A DNA stretch of 64,000 nucleotides, taken from an uncultured Pelagibacteraceae bacterium. Lineage in GTDB: Bacteria > Pseudomonadota > Alphaproteobacteria > Pelagibacterales > Pelagibacteraceae. Shown one piece after another: positions 20,591 to 30,179 of this stretch (positions are counted from its first letter, which is position 1; each line of letters begins with the position of its first letter). Both the position numbers and the translations under genes were made by a program. Location of the stretch: the NCBI GenBank assembly GCA_902577525.1, contig CACGZG010000004.1, positions 46,775-110,774 of the forward strand, written 5' to 3'. The notes under the pieces are model-generated. The model saw nothing but the letters and a program-made list of their open reading frames with translations. It was not told where the DNA came from and made no database searches.

Positions 20591-21941
20591 AGAATTTGAC
20601 TATACGAAACTAAAACATTTTACATCAGTAGATCAATCAGATCGAAAGGTGCCTTATAATTTAAGACAGAGTGGACCAACAAAAGTTGAAATGTTAATTT
20701 CAACAAGAGTAAGAAAATCCCCTTATTGGCATTTATCTATGCAAGCGGGTTGTTGGAGAGCGACAGTTTACAATCGTATTTATCATCCAAGAGGTTATGT
20801 AAAACCAGAGGATGGTGGAGCAATGGTTGAATATGATGCAATTGTTAATCATGTTACTATGTGGAATGTTGCAGTTGAAAGACAAATACAAGTCAAAGGT
20901 CCGGATGCAGAAAAATTTGTTGATTATGTTATTACAAGAGATGCAACAAAAATTTCACCAATGCGAGCAAGATACGTAATTTTATGTAACGCATATGGTG
21001 GAGTTTTAAATGATCCGATTCTTTTAAGAATTTCTAAAGATGAGTTTTGGTTTTCACTATCAGACTCTGATATTGGTTTGTATTTGCAAGGTGTAAATGC
21101 AGATGGAAGATTTAATTGTTCCATTGAAGAAATTGATGCTTGTCCTGTTCAAATTCAAGGGCCCAAATCAAAAGCACTAATGAAAGATTTATTGGGTGAT
21201 CAAGTGGATTTAGAAAATATGCCATTCTATGGTTTGGCAGAGGTTAAGGTTGCTGGAAGAAGTTGTGTAATCTCTCAATCTGGTTTTTCCGGAGAAGCAG
21301 GTTATGAAATATATTTAAGAGATGCAACTTTGTACGCAGATGAAATGTGGAACGCGGTCCTTGATGCAGGTAAAAAACATAGTCTAATGGTAATTGCACC
21401 AGCTCACCATAGAAGAATACAAGCAGGAATTCTATCTTGGGGACAAGATATGGATCAGCAACATAATCCATTTCAATGTAATTTAGGTTATCAAGTTTCA
21501 TTATCTGGTAAAGGTGAATGGAATAAAAAAGCTGATTATGTTGGTAAAGCAGTCTTAGAGAAAATGGGCGCAGATTTAAAAGCAGGAAAAAAACCATATA
21601 AACTTCAATTAGTTGGAATGGAGTTAGGTGGTAAACCAATTGATGATTACGCACCTGACTTTTGGTTAGTATCACCGGAAGATGGTGGAGATCCAGTTGG
21701 ATTTATTACTTCACCATGGTGGCATCCAGAAAAGAAAACTAATATTGCTATGGGATACGTTCCGTTTGATGGAACTTTAAATCCCAATGGATTTCCAAAA
21801 AATAAAGTTGGAACTAAATATAAAGTTCATTTGCCTGAAAAATATTCAGATACTCCAGGAAAGCCAGTCGATGCAACTATAGTTGATATTCCTTTTAAAG
21901 AATCTTTCAATGCTAATACTAGAGAAGTTGTAAAAGGTTAA
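20583..21941 (+). CDS. GcvT-family methyltransferase (DmdA/LigM-like THF-dependent demethylase)
   Basis: EYDAIVNHVTMWNVAVERQIQVKGPDAEKFVDYVITRDATKISPMRARYVILCNAYGGVLNDPILLRIS; start overlaps MetF-like stop (ATGTCTAA). Confidence 0.82.
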   Translation: MSKEFDYTKLKHFTSVDQSDRKVPYNLRQSGPTKVEMLISTRVRKSPYWHLSMQAGCWRATVYNRIYHPRGYVKPEDGGAMVEYDAIVNHVTMWNVAVERQIQVKGPDAEKFVDYVITRDATKISPMRARYVILCNAYGGVLNDPILLRISKDEFWFSLSDSDIGLYLQGVNADGRFNCSIEEIDACPVQIQGPKSKALMKDLLGDQVDLENMPFYGLAEVKVAGRSCVISQSGFSGEAGYEIYLRDATLYADEMWNAVLDAGKKHSLMVIAPAHHRRIQAGILSWGQDMDQQHNPFQCNLGYQVSLSGKGEWNKKADYVGKAVLEKMGADLKAGKKPYKLQLVGMELGGKPIDDYAPDFWLVSPEDGGDPVGFITSPWWHPEKKTNIAMGYVPFDGTLNPNGFPKNKVGTKYKVHLPEKYSDTPGKPVDATIVDIPFKESFNANTREVVKG

Positions 21942-21955
21942 TTTAATTTTATTGG

Positions 21956-21978
21956 TGGAGGAGTTATAAACTCCTCCA
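21956..21978 (+). terminator. Hairpin after demethylase gene
   Basis: TGGAGGAGTT-ATA-AACTCCTCCA perfect 10-bp stem followed by TATTTT. Confidence 0.72.
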
Positions 21979-21985
21979 TATTTTC

Positions 21986-22090
21986 GTGTCAAGAATCCTC
22001 TTAATTGTTGTTTGCATTATATTTGCTATTGTATTAATAATCTTTCCATTGATAGTTTCTTACAAAGATCAAAAAAATAAAAAAAAATAA
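21986..22090 (+). CDS. Possible 34-aa single-TM miniprotein (GTG start)
   Basis: VSRILLIVVCIIFAIVLIIFPLIVSYKDQKNKKK*; abuts next ATG at 22091. Confidence 0.25.
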   Translation: MSRILLIVVCIIFAIVLIIFPLIVSYKDQKNKKK

Positions 22091-22633
22091 ATGCTAGGTG
22101 AATTTTTAGATATCGTTTTTAAATCAATCAAATTAGACAAATCTCTTTATAGAGATAATAAAAATTTTGGTGAGGCCTCTATATATTTTTCAGGTATAAT
22201 AATGATTTTAGATGGTATTGCTGGTGCAGTTGCAGCAAATACAGTTATAAAAACTGCAGTGGCCATGTCAGGACTTACTGCTATTTTAACTTGGTTCATT
22301 TGGGCAATATTTATTTTTGTAATTGGAGTAAAACTTTTTCCAGAAAAACAAACTAAAGTCTCATTTAAAAAAGTTTTAACCGCTGTAGGTTTTGCTCATG
22401 CGCCAGGTTTATTGAGATTTTTTGCCTTAACGCCGGAGTTGATGATACCAATAATTTTTTTAACACAATTTTGGATTTTCGCTTCTCTTATAATTTCTAC
22501 AAAAGAAATTTTGAACCTTAAATCAAATATTAAATCTTTTGGGATAGTATTTTTATCATTCTTAATAATTGCTTTTTTATCAATTGCATTTGTTATGAGT
22601 AGAATGAATGCTTTGCCAATTAATCATATTTAA
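22091..22633 (+). CDS. Yip1-family-like membrane protein
   Basis: 180 aa, several TM helices, GFAHAPGLLRFF motif. Confidence 0.6.
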   Translation: MLGEFLDIVFKSIKLDKSLYRDNKNFGEASIYFSGIIMILDGIAGAVAANTVIKTAVAMSGLTAILTWFIWAIFIFVIGVKLFPEKQTKVSFKKVLTAVGFAHAPGLLRFFALTPELMIPIIFLTQFWIFASLIISTKEILNLKSNIKSFGIVFLSFLIIAFLSIAFVMSRMNALPINHI

Positions 22634-22791
22634 ATCGGGAATATTGTTTTAGATACTCTGCAAGATTTACATATTTTAAAACCAGTTAAAATTAAGTTTT
22701 GAGAGACACTTTCATGTTTTTCCTTACACTCGTCACAAATATCATCTAATTCATTTAGATCATCATCTTTTAAATTTTCAAATTCAATCAT
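22630..22791 (-). CDS. 53-aa zinc-ribbon-like miniprotein
   Basis: Read by hand: MIEFENLKDDDLNELDDICDECKEKHESVSQNLILTGFKICKSCRVSKTIFPI*; two CxxC pairs. Confidence 0.6.
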   Translation of the reverse strand: MIEFENLKDDDLNELDDICDECKEKHESVSQNLILTGFKICKSCRVSKTIFPI

Positions 22792-23395
22792 TATCAGTCA
22801 AGCCCGCTCCTGCTGCACTTTGTTTTAAACTATCAGTTTCTTCAACAAAAGTTTCTTCTGAGAGTTTATAAAGATTTTTCCACTCTGTTTCACTAAAATT
22901 ATCTTTGTTTTCCCTAAAACTAATTTCAATATTTTTAGATTCTACTGGGTACTCATCATCAATTTTTGTTGAGAAAACGCTCATATTAAAATTCAATAAA
23001 AATTGATTATCATTAAATTTAAATAAAATTTTTTTTCCAACTACCTCAGAGGCTCTACTTAAAAAAGGTAAAAATAATAAAGGGTATCCTACTTTTTCAA
23101 ATGTACATTTTTTAAATTTTTCTAATGTTCTGACTTGATCCAAAAAATTTACACCAAGGTTTATTGGGCAAAATATATTTTTGTCTGATTTATTATTTTT
23201 AACTATTTGTTTAAGATTTTTAAATTTTTTTAAATTTTCATCGTTTAAGTACTCACTTAAATTTTTAATACCCGGTAATCCAAAAAGTTCTAATAACTTT
23301 ATTGATTTAGCTATCTCTTCTGAAATACCCCAAGAAAATCCAGCGGCTCGACTAGCTCTCTTAGAAGTCGTTTCAATTTCACTAAAAGATTTCAT
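22784..23395 (-). CDS. DUF3726-like protein
   Basis: MKSFSEIETTSKRASRAAGFSWGISEEIAKSIKLLE resembles the DUF3726 N-terminus; start at MKSF chosen to avoid upstream overlap. Confidence 0.6.
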   Translation of the reverse strand: MKSFSEIETTSKRASRAAGFSWGISEEIAKSIKLLELFGLPGIKNLSEYLNDENLKKFKNLKQIVKNNKSDKNIFCPINLGVNFLDQVRTLEKFKKCTFEKVGYPLLFLPFLSRASEVVGKKILFKFNDNQFLLNFNMSVFSTKIDDEYPVESKNIEISFRENKDNFSETEWKNLYKLSEETFVEETDSLKQSAAGAGLTDND

Positions 23396-23399
23396 AACT

Positions 23400-24245
23400 T
23401 TAAGAATGGGAATTATAAACCCACTGATCATCATAATTTTTAAGTTGCCCTGGAAGAGGTGCCCCTTGAAACATGCATATTCTTAGCCATTTATCTGACC
23501 TTGGATCAAATTTTAAAGCTCCAAAAAATGAAAGTTTTAATCTGAGCATATCAATTGGAACTATATTTTTGCTAATGGTGTTGTCTTGTATCTCTGAATA
23601 TGGAAATTTTTCAATTATAAATGCTCTTCTAACAACGTGTCTTAAATCTGAATTATTAATCAAGAATCTATCTATTGTCATATTTTTTTTACTTTCTAAT
23701 AATTTACTATATAATTTTTTTATATCTCTTGCGATTGCAAGAGGTTGCTCTAATTCAGAGCCTTTTTCCTCAAACCTATCAGCAATTCTTGGCTCCTCTT
23801 TGTTTTTCGAAATAAACCAAAATTTTTTATTATTCTCTTTTTTGTCAAAATTAATTAATAAGATATCTTTATATTTTTTTTTAATTATAGATCTTAAATC
23901 GTCAACTTTTCGATTAGTGGGAATATTAAAATATTTATCTTCATCTGAACTCATTTGGTTAACTAAAGGCTCAGTAATTTTGCCATATGGCTCCATCATA
24001 ATTGAAACGACATATTCTATACACTCTTCACAACTTTGTTTTTCTAACCATAAATATAATTTGTTAAAAGGATAATTTGTCTTAAAATCGAATCTATTTT
24101 CAACATAATCAATAAATTTTTGAACATCTTTAAAAAGGTCTTTAATTTTTTTTTGTTGATATTCACTTTCAGTGCTCCAATTAATTAAGTTTTGTATTGA
24201 GCTTTTTAGACATTGTTTAAATAAATTACTTTCTTTTAAACTCAC
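23400..24245 (-). CDS. Uncharacterised protein (dipeptidase operon)
   Basis: 281 aa ORF; CEECIEYVVSIMMEPYGKITEPLVNQM; RHVVRRAFIIEKFPYSEIQ; overlaps upstream gene by 20 nt. Confidence 0.6.
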   Translation of the reverse strand: MSLKESNLFKQCLKSSIQNLINWSTESEYQQKKIKDLFKDVQKFIDYVENRFDFKTNYPFNKLYLWLEKQSCEECIEYVVSIMMEPYGKITEPLVNQMSSDEDKYFNIPTNRKVDDLRSIIKKKYKDILLINFDKKENNKKFWFISKNKEEPRIADRFEEKGSELEQPLAIARDIKKLYSKLLESKKNMTIDRFLINNSDLRHVVRRAFIIEKFPYSEIQDNTISKNIVPIDMLRLKLSFFGALKFDPRSDKWLRICMFQGAPLPGQLKNYDDQWVYNSHS

Positions 24246-25062
24246 CTTTTTTTATTTCTCTTATTTTTTTTAATGCTTGTTCTCTACACAATATCCAATT
24301 ATTTAGTAAGGTTGGATGATTAACGATAAAAGGTGCCATTCCAAGACCAGTAGAATTTCCAATTCCAAGATTTTTACAAATTTTAGGATCAAGTTTAATG
24401 GCTTTCTTTGGATTTTTATTTTTTGCAACATGGTTAACTTGATCAAATGTAAATTGTCTTACTAAATAGACCAACATCATTTCTAGTCTAAATGGACCAT
24501 TTATTTCATCTCTATTCTTTATTCTAAATCGATCTGCAAGTCCAAATTTTCCAGAGCCATATACAGCTGTTGTTCTATATAAATAACCAACTTTTTTAAG
24601 TAAATCTAAATTAGGTTGTTTGCCATTACTTAAACTTTCTACGACATGGTTAAAAACTCTTATTGATTTATTTGCTCTTGATAAAGTTAATTCTTTATAA
24701 GACAATCTTCCAACTTCTTGTTTTGGAACTTCATTTTTTAATCTTTCAATATCTTTTTTTTTTGGAACTCCGTCAAACAGAGTAAAAGCAGCATCCCATT
24801 TTGTGGCTATAACCCTATCAGATCTTTCATCATCAAATATTTTATTTGCAAAACATACTAAAGAGTAAATCCTATCTTTTTTTTGGAATGAATACACTGC
24901 AACACCAAAACCTTCCTTATCTAAATCAAATAAATCTCTTTTAAAATCCCAATCTTTAAATTCATTCAAAAAACTTCTCAAAAAAGATAGTTTTGATTGA
25001 TGAAAAGACCCTAGTCTTGATAGCTTCATTATTATATTTGGATCTCTTAATTCTACTTTCAT
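24226..25062 (-). CDS. Uncharacterised protein (dipeptidase operon)
   Basis: 278 aa ORF; WDAAFTLFDGVP; YGSGKFGLADR; GIGNSTGLGMAPFIVNHP. Confidence 0.6.
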   Translation of the reverse strand: MKVELRDPNIIMKLSRLGSFHQSKLSFLRSFLNEFKDWDFKRDLFDLDKEGFGVAVYSFQKKDRIYSLVCFANKIFDDERSDRVIATKWDAAFTLFDGVPKKKDIERLKNEVPKQEVGRLSYKELTLSRANKSIRVFNHVVESLSNGKQPNLDLLKKVGYLYRTTAVYGSGKFGLADRFRIKNRDEINGPFRLEMMLVYLVRQFTFDQVNHVAKNKNPKKAIKLDPKICKNLGIGNSTGLGMAPFIVNHPTLLNNWILCREQALKKIREIKKGEFKRK

Positions 25063-25064
25063 TT

Positions 25065-26030
25065 TTAAATCATTTTGTAAAAATTATACCAATTGTTACC
25101 CAATATATCTTTAATTTCTATTTCGGAAAATCCAATTTTTTTTAATCCATTTTCTATGTTTAAAAATCCTGTGGCATCCCTGAACCAGTCTGGTTGTCTT
25201 GGAAAACCAGGTTTATTTTTAGAACCCTCTCCATAGTTTCTATTCTTTGACCACGTTCCATTTCTCATCCATTCTACAACTTCATCTGGCTGGTTTAGAC
25301 AAAGATCTGACCCAATTCCTATATTTTTTATATTCATAATTTCAACCGTTCTTGCTATCATTTCACAAAAGCTTTCAATCGTACAATTTGTGTTATCTTT
25401 AAGATGATGAGGATAAAGAGACAATCCTAGAATTCCACCGCTGTCACTTAATGCTTTTAACAAATCTGAAGACTTATTTCTTTTAGCTGGATGCCAAAAT
25501 GAAGGATTGGCATGGGTAATTGCAATAGGTTTTTCACTTAATTCAATTGCATCAAAAGTACTTTTTTCAGCTGAATGAGACATGTCAATAACAACACCAA
25601 TTCTATTCATTTCTCTGATTACTTCTTTACCAAAATTTGTTACACCGCTGTCAATTTTTTCATAACAACCTGTGGCTAGTAATGATTGATTGTTGTAAGT
25701 TAATTGCATAAATCTACAACCAAGTTCATGAACTTTTTCAACTAAATTAATATCATCTTCTATAGGTGAACAATTTTGAAAACCAAAAAAAATAGCCGTT
25801 TTTTTTTCTTTATTAGCTTTTTCAATATCCTTAAAATCTCTTCCTAAAAAAATTAAATCTGAATTATCTTTAAGTAATTTTTCCCACTTTTTTATTTTTT
25901 CGCAAAATTCTTTAAAATCTTCGTGATAAACAACAGTTGCATGAACAGCATCTAAACCTGCTTTTCTATTAATTTCAAATACCTCTCGAGACCAATTACA
26001 ATATTGGAGATTATCAATCCTAAAATTCAT
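25065..26030 (-). CDS. Membrane dipeptidase (renal dipeptidase) family
   Basis: DAVHATVVYHEDF; LTYNNQSLLATGCYE; VVIDMSHSAEKSTFDAIELSEKPIAITHANPSFWHPAKRN; GIGSDLCLNQP. Confidence 0.88.
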   Translation of the reverse strand: MNFRIDNLQYCNWSREVFEINRKAGLDAVHATVVYHEDFKEFCEKIKKWEKLLKDNSDLIFLGRDFKDIEKANKEKKTAIFFGFQNCSPIEDDINLVEKVHELGCRFMQLTYNNQSLLATGCYEKIDSGVTNFGKEVIREMNRIGVVIDMSHSAEKSTFDAIELSEKPIAITHANPSFWHPAKRNKSSDLLKALSDSGGILGLSLYPHHLKDNTNCTIESFCEMIARTVEIMNIKNIGIGSDLCLNQPDEVVEWMRNGTWSKNRNYGEGSKNKPGFPRQPDWFRDATGFLNIENGLKKIGFSEIEIKDILGNNWYNFYKMI

Positions 26031-26133
26031 TTTAATAAATTTATTTCAACCATATCAATATGTTTTTTTAAATACTATTTATTTTATTGAAATTTTAATT
26101 TAATTTTGAAATAAAGTTTAAACTTAAAATCTC

Positions 26134-26622
26134 ATGAAAAAAAATAAAAACCATAAAGTTGCAGTTATTATGGGTAGTCAATCTGACTATAAAACAATGA
26201 AAATGACTGTTAAAATCTTAAAAAATATAGGTTTAAAGTATGAGACTAAAATTATTTCAGCACATCGAACTCCAAAAAGGATGTACGAATTTGCTAGTTC
26301 CGCTAAAGATAAATTTGGAGTTATAATTGCGGGTGCTGGTGGATCAGCTCATTTACCAGGTATGGTCTCAGCTTTAACAACAATACCAGTTTTAGGTGTA
26401 CCAATTGAAAGTAAAAAACTTAAAGGTATAGATAGCTTACTGTCAATAGCTCAAATGCCTAAAGGAGTTCCTGTAGGAACTTTAGCAATTGGAGAAGATG
26501 GTGCAATGAATGCTGCTTTATTAGCAGCTTCTATCATTGCAAACAATAATCCAACTATCAAAAAAAAATTAGAGAATTGGAGACTGTCTCAAACACGATC
26601 AGTAAAGAAAAAACCTAAATAG
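26134..26622 (+). CDS. purE: N5-carboxyaminoimidazole ribonucleotide mutase
   Basis: [54 protein letters not shown]. Confidence 0.97.
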   Translation: MKKNKNHKVAVIMGSQSDYKTMKMTVKILKNIGLKYETKIISAHRTPKRMYEFASSAKDKFGVIIAGAGGSAHLPGMVSALTTIPVLGVPIESKKLKGIDSLLSIAQMPKGVPVGTLAIGEDGAMNAALLAASIIANNNPTIKKKLENWRLSQTRSVKKKPK

Positions 26623-26625
26623 AAT

Positions 26626-27672
26626 ATGTCAAAGGTAAATTTGGGCATTATTGGCGGGGGTCAACTTGGCAGCATGCTTTCAACAGCTGCTAAAAAATTA
26701 AATATCAAAACAATAATTTATTGTGATGATATTGATGCACCTGCCCAAAATTTTTGTGACGAATTTATATTAGGAGAATATAACAATAAGGAAAAAATAG
26801 ATGAGTTCATTAATAAAGTAAATGTAATTACGTTTGAATTTGAAAATATTCCTTATGAGACACTAAACGAAATAAGTAAAAAAAAATTGGTATTACCTAA
26901 ACCTTCAATCAATAGAATTATACAACATAGGTTATCAGAAAAAGATTTCATCAATAATCTAAATATTCGAACTACTCGATATGCTTCTGTAGAAAAAAAG
27001 TCAGACTTAGAAACTTTAAAAGAGTTTATACCTGGAATTTTAAAGACATCCACAATGGGTTATGATGGTAAAGGACAATATCCTTTAAGAAATATTGAAG
27101 ATATTGAAAAAATAAATATTGATTTTTCAAAAGAATATATCATTGAAAAACTTGTAAAGCTTAAAAAGGAGATTTCAGTCATTATAACTAGATTTGGAAA
27201 TAATAATTATGAAATTTATGAACCAATAGAAAATATTCATGAGGATCAAATTTTAAAGTATTCAAAAATTCCAGCAGAAATTAGTGAAAATATATTTAAT
27301 CAATCAAAAGAATGGGCAATCATGATTGCTGAAGAGTTAAGATACATTGGAACTTTATGTATAGAATTTTTTATTGATAGAAATGATAACTTGTATGTTA
27401 ATGAGATTGCTCCAAGAGTTCATAATTCAGGTCATTTAACCATTAATGCATTTAATATAAGTCAGTTTGAAAATCATATTCGTGCAGTGTGCTCACTTGA
27501 AAAAATCCCAATTAAAAAATTGTCAAATGCAAAAATGATTAACTTAATAGGGAACCAGATTAAACCTTACAGAGAAAATTTAAAATTGAATGACAATGAA
27601 TTTTTCTTTGATTATTTAAAAAAAGAGATAAAAGACAAAAGAAAAATGGGTCATATAACAGTATTAACCTAA
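26626..27672 (+). CDS. purK: N5-carboxyaminoimidazole ribonucleotide synthase
   Basis: NLGIIGGGQLGSML; LKTSTMGYDGKGQY; NEIAPRVHNSGHLTINAFNISQFENHIRA. Confidence 0.96.
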   Translation: MSKVNLGIIGGGQLGSMLSTAAKKLNIKTIIYCDDIDAPAQNFCDEFILGEYNNKEKIDEFINKVNVITFEFENIPYETLNEISKKKLVLPKPSINRIIQHRLSEKDFINNLNIRTTRYASVEKKSDLETLKEFIPGILKTSTMGYDGKGQYPLRNIEDIEKINIDFSKEYIIEKLVKLKKEISVIITRFGNNNYEIYEPIENIHEDQILKYSKIPAEISENIFNQSKEWAIMIAEELRYIGTLCIEFFIDRNDNLYVNEIAPRVHNSGHLTINAFNISQFENHIRAVCSLEKIPIKKLSNAKMINLIGNQIKPYRENLKLNDNEFFFDYLKKEIKDKRKMGHITVLT

Positions 27673-28139
27673 TGCTAAAATCAATCGAGGGAAACTTTGA
27701 AAATCCAGAAGTTTTTGAACTTCTTACAAAACACTTTATTGAACTTAGGGCAGCTTCGCCAGAGGGAAGTGCTCATGTTTTAGATATTCCTGGTTTAAAA
27801 GTGCCTTCTATTAAATTTTGGAGTCTTTGGGAAAATCAAAAATTAGTTGGTAGTGGAGCATTAAAATTTTTAGATAACGAACATGGGGAATTTAAATCTA
27901 TAAGGGTACACGACAATTTTAGAAATAAAGGTTATGGTATTAAGGTTATTAATCATTTAATTAATGAAGCTATAAAATTAAAGATTAAGAAAATAAGTGT
28001 AGAAACAGGCGCAGGTGAATTTTTCAAACCAGCAAGAAAATTATTTAAAAAGTGTGATTTTAAGCCCTGTAAACCATTTGCACACTACAAAGAAGATGTA
28101 AATTCTCTTTATTTAACAAAACACATTAACAACAATTAA
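27672..28139 (+). CDS. GNAT-family acetyltransferase
   Basis: GEFKSIRVHDNFRNKGYGIKVINHLINEA; ISVETGAGEFFKPARKLFKKCDF. Confidence 0.85.
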   Translation: MLKSIEGNFENPEVFELLTKHFIELRAASPEGSAHVLDIPGLKVPSIKFWSLWENQKLVGSGALKFLDNEHGEFKSIRVHDNFRNKGYGIKVINHLINEAIKLKIKKISVETGAGEFFKPARKLFKKCDFKPCKPFAHYKEDVNSLYLTKHINNN

Positions 28140-28250
28140 AATTAATAATGATTTAAAAGATCAATTTTGTTGACAAATGTCTCAAAATTCTAAACAAAGC
28201 TAAAATACTTAAATAATAAGTATTAAATTAACGTAACAAAAAGTAAATAT

Positions 28251-28457
28251 ATGAGTCTACAAGGTAAAGTAAAATGGTTCAATCCAACCAAAGGTTATGG
28301 TTTTATTGAAAGAGAAGATAAAGAAAAAGATGTGTTTGTACATGTTTCAGCAGTAAGAGATGCTGGTATGAACGGTTTAGATGAGGGTCAAGCTTTGACT
28401 TTCGATGTTGAAGATGGTCCAAAAGGTCCTTCAGCAGTTAACTTAAAAACTGCATAA
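28251..28457 (+). CDS. Cold shock protein
   Basis: [31 protein letters not shown]. Confidence 0.97.
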   Translation: MSLQGKVKWFNPTKGYGFIEREDKEKDVFVHVSAVRDAGMNGLDEGQALTFDVEDGPKGPSAVNLKTA

Positions 28458-28555
28458 TTTTCATAACACTATTTATTGGCTGTAATAATTTTATTTAAAG
28501 AACAGTTTAAATTTTATGGCCAATAATCTATTCTTAACAAAAAAATTTTTAAATT

Positions 28556-29302
28556 ATGATTGGTATTCTTGGAGGAATGGGAACACAAGCTGGGCTTGAT
28601 TTCTGTAATAAACTAGCAATTCAATACAGAGGAAAAATTGACCAAGATTATCCTTTATTTTTTTTATATAACAAATCTAATATTCCTGGAAGACCAGAAT
28701 CAATCGGGAAATCAACAGGAAAACTTTCTAATAGATTTGGAAATATCTCATCAAAAAAAAAATATAAAAAAGTTTTAAAAAGTTTAGTGGAAGGATGTAA
28801 AAAATTAGAGAAAGCAAGTTGCAAATTTATTGTAATTCCATGTAATACTGCTCATTATTGGTACGAAGATCTACAAAAGAAAATTAAAATTCCAATTATT
28901 AATATGCCAAAAGAAGTATTTAACTATACAAAAAGAAAATGTAAAAAAAATTCAAAGATAGGTTTATTAGCAACTGAAGGAACTTTAAAAACAAAAGTTT
29001 ATGATAAAATTTTTAATAAGAATTATGAATTATGTTTTCCTAATACAAAACTACAAAAACAAAGTGTAAATAAAACAATTAAGGATGTAAAAATGGGCAA
29101 TGTAAAAAGAGCTGCGAAAAAAATTCAACCCGCAATTAATTATTTAATAAAAAAAAAATGTAAAAAGATTATTTTAGGATGCACAGAATTGCCAATTGCT
29201 ATTTTTGCTTTTAAATCCATCAATGCAGTCAAATCGTCAAAAATTTTCCTGGACCCTAATTTAATTCTAGCTAATGCGGCTATGAAAAAATATAAAAATT
29301 AA
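28556..29302 (+). CDS. Aspartate/glutamate racemase family protein
   Basis: MIGILGGMGTQAGLDF; FIVIPCNTAHYWYEDL; KIILGCTELPIAI. Confidence 0.9.
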   Translation: MIGILGGMGTQAGLDFCNKLAIQYRGKIDQDYPLFFLYNKSNIPGRPESIGKSTGKLSNRFGNISSKKKYKKVLKSLVEGCKKLEKASCKFIVIPCNTAHYWYEDLQKKIKIPIINMPKEVFNYTKRKCKKNSKIGLLATEGTLKTKVYDKIFNKNYELCFPNTKLQKQSVNKTIKDVKMGNVKRAAKKIQPAINYLIKKKCKKIILGCTELPIAIFAFKSINAVKSSKIFLDPNLILANAAMKKYKN

Positions 29303-29743
29303 ATGAAACAATCTAAAGAACGTCCATATGTTTTATATGTTGCAGAAATTATCTATTCGCAAATATTTACAATTAAAAAAAAAAATCCAGAATTTTCAAA
29401 TATTGATGCGATAGATAACTTTATTGGCTCAGAAATCTATAATGAAATAAGTAGTGGTAAATTTCATGATAAATGGTTCGATGAACTTTCAAAAAATAAC
29501 TTTATAGACAAAAAAACAAAAAAGAAAATTCCAGAAGAAACATTAAGACTTCTTCAAGTTCAAAAAGATATGATGATAAAACAACTAATTCAATTTCCTA
29601 ACTTATATTATGCAAAAAGTCATTACCCATTAGAAATTTCTCAAAGAGCCTTTGATCATTTATGGAGAATGTGTGAAAGTTACGAGTTGTGGTGTAAAGA
29701 AACTAAACAACCTGAATTGGTAAATCTAAATATTATTGATTAG
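29303..29743 (+). CDS. Conserved hypothetical protein
   Basis: 146 aa ORF directly after racemase stop codon. Confidence 0.5.
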   Translation: MKQSKERPYVLYVAEIIYSQIFTIKKKNPEFSNIDAIDNFIGSEIYNEISSGKFHDKWFDELSKNNFIDKKTKKKIPEETLRLLQVQKDMMIKQLIQFPNLYYAKSHYPLEISQRAFDHLWRMCESYELWCKETKQPELVNLNIID

Positions 29744-30119
29744 ATCTTTTTAAAATTGCTCCTGTTTGGTCTATTTTATTTTTCACAAGAATATAGAAAT
29801 CTTCACTTTCCAAAGTTTGTTTTTGAATGTTTTTTTCACTCAGTGTAACTTCTTTGACATTTTCTATAGGCGTTTTTCCTGTATAGGCTGTTATCATCTC
29901 GTTAGATCCATATGACAATGCTGCTTGAAAAGTATTTCCAGTTGAAGATAAAGTATAAGCAGGACCTAACATTGCAGAAGGTGATGTACATCCAGAAATA
30001 AAACTTGCAGCTAACGAGATTATAATTATCTTTTTATGAATCACTCCAAGGAAGCTTAAGCATTTCAATATACAACTCAAGGTAGAATTTAAATGTTGAA
30101 TTAAGTGATTAATTTTCAT
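29733..30119 (-). CDS. Putative lipoprotein
   Basis: KKIIIISLAASFISGCTSPSAMLGP lipobox; true start is probably internal. Confidence 0.6.
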   Translation of the reverse strand: MKINHLIQHLNSTLSCILKCLSFLGVIHKKIIIISLAASFISGCTSPSAMLGPAYTLSSTGNTFQAALSYGSNEMITAYTGKTPIENVKEVTLSEKNIQKQTLESEDFYILVKNKIDQTGAILKRSNQ

Positions 30120-30179
30120 TGATAAATTTAACTAAATTTGGGAAACGAATGTAAGCTCAATTTATTTATAAAGCCTAAA

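Noticed and set aside
21244-21675. 143-aa - strand ORF inside the GcvT-like demethylase gene
   Set aside because: Antisense to a well-supported CDS; no recognisable motif; a long antisense frame is expected by chance here.
20583-21941. Calling this gene dmdA outright
   Set aside because: DmdA-like features are present, but length and MetF linkage also fit other GcvT-type demethylases (LigM type); substrate cannot be fixed from sequence by eye.
23473-24075. 200-aa + strand ORF
   Set aside because: Antisense to the 281-aa operon gene (23400-24245), which is packed with overlapping co-directional neighbours; S/L/I-rich translation looks like a shadow ORF.
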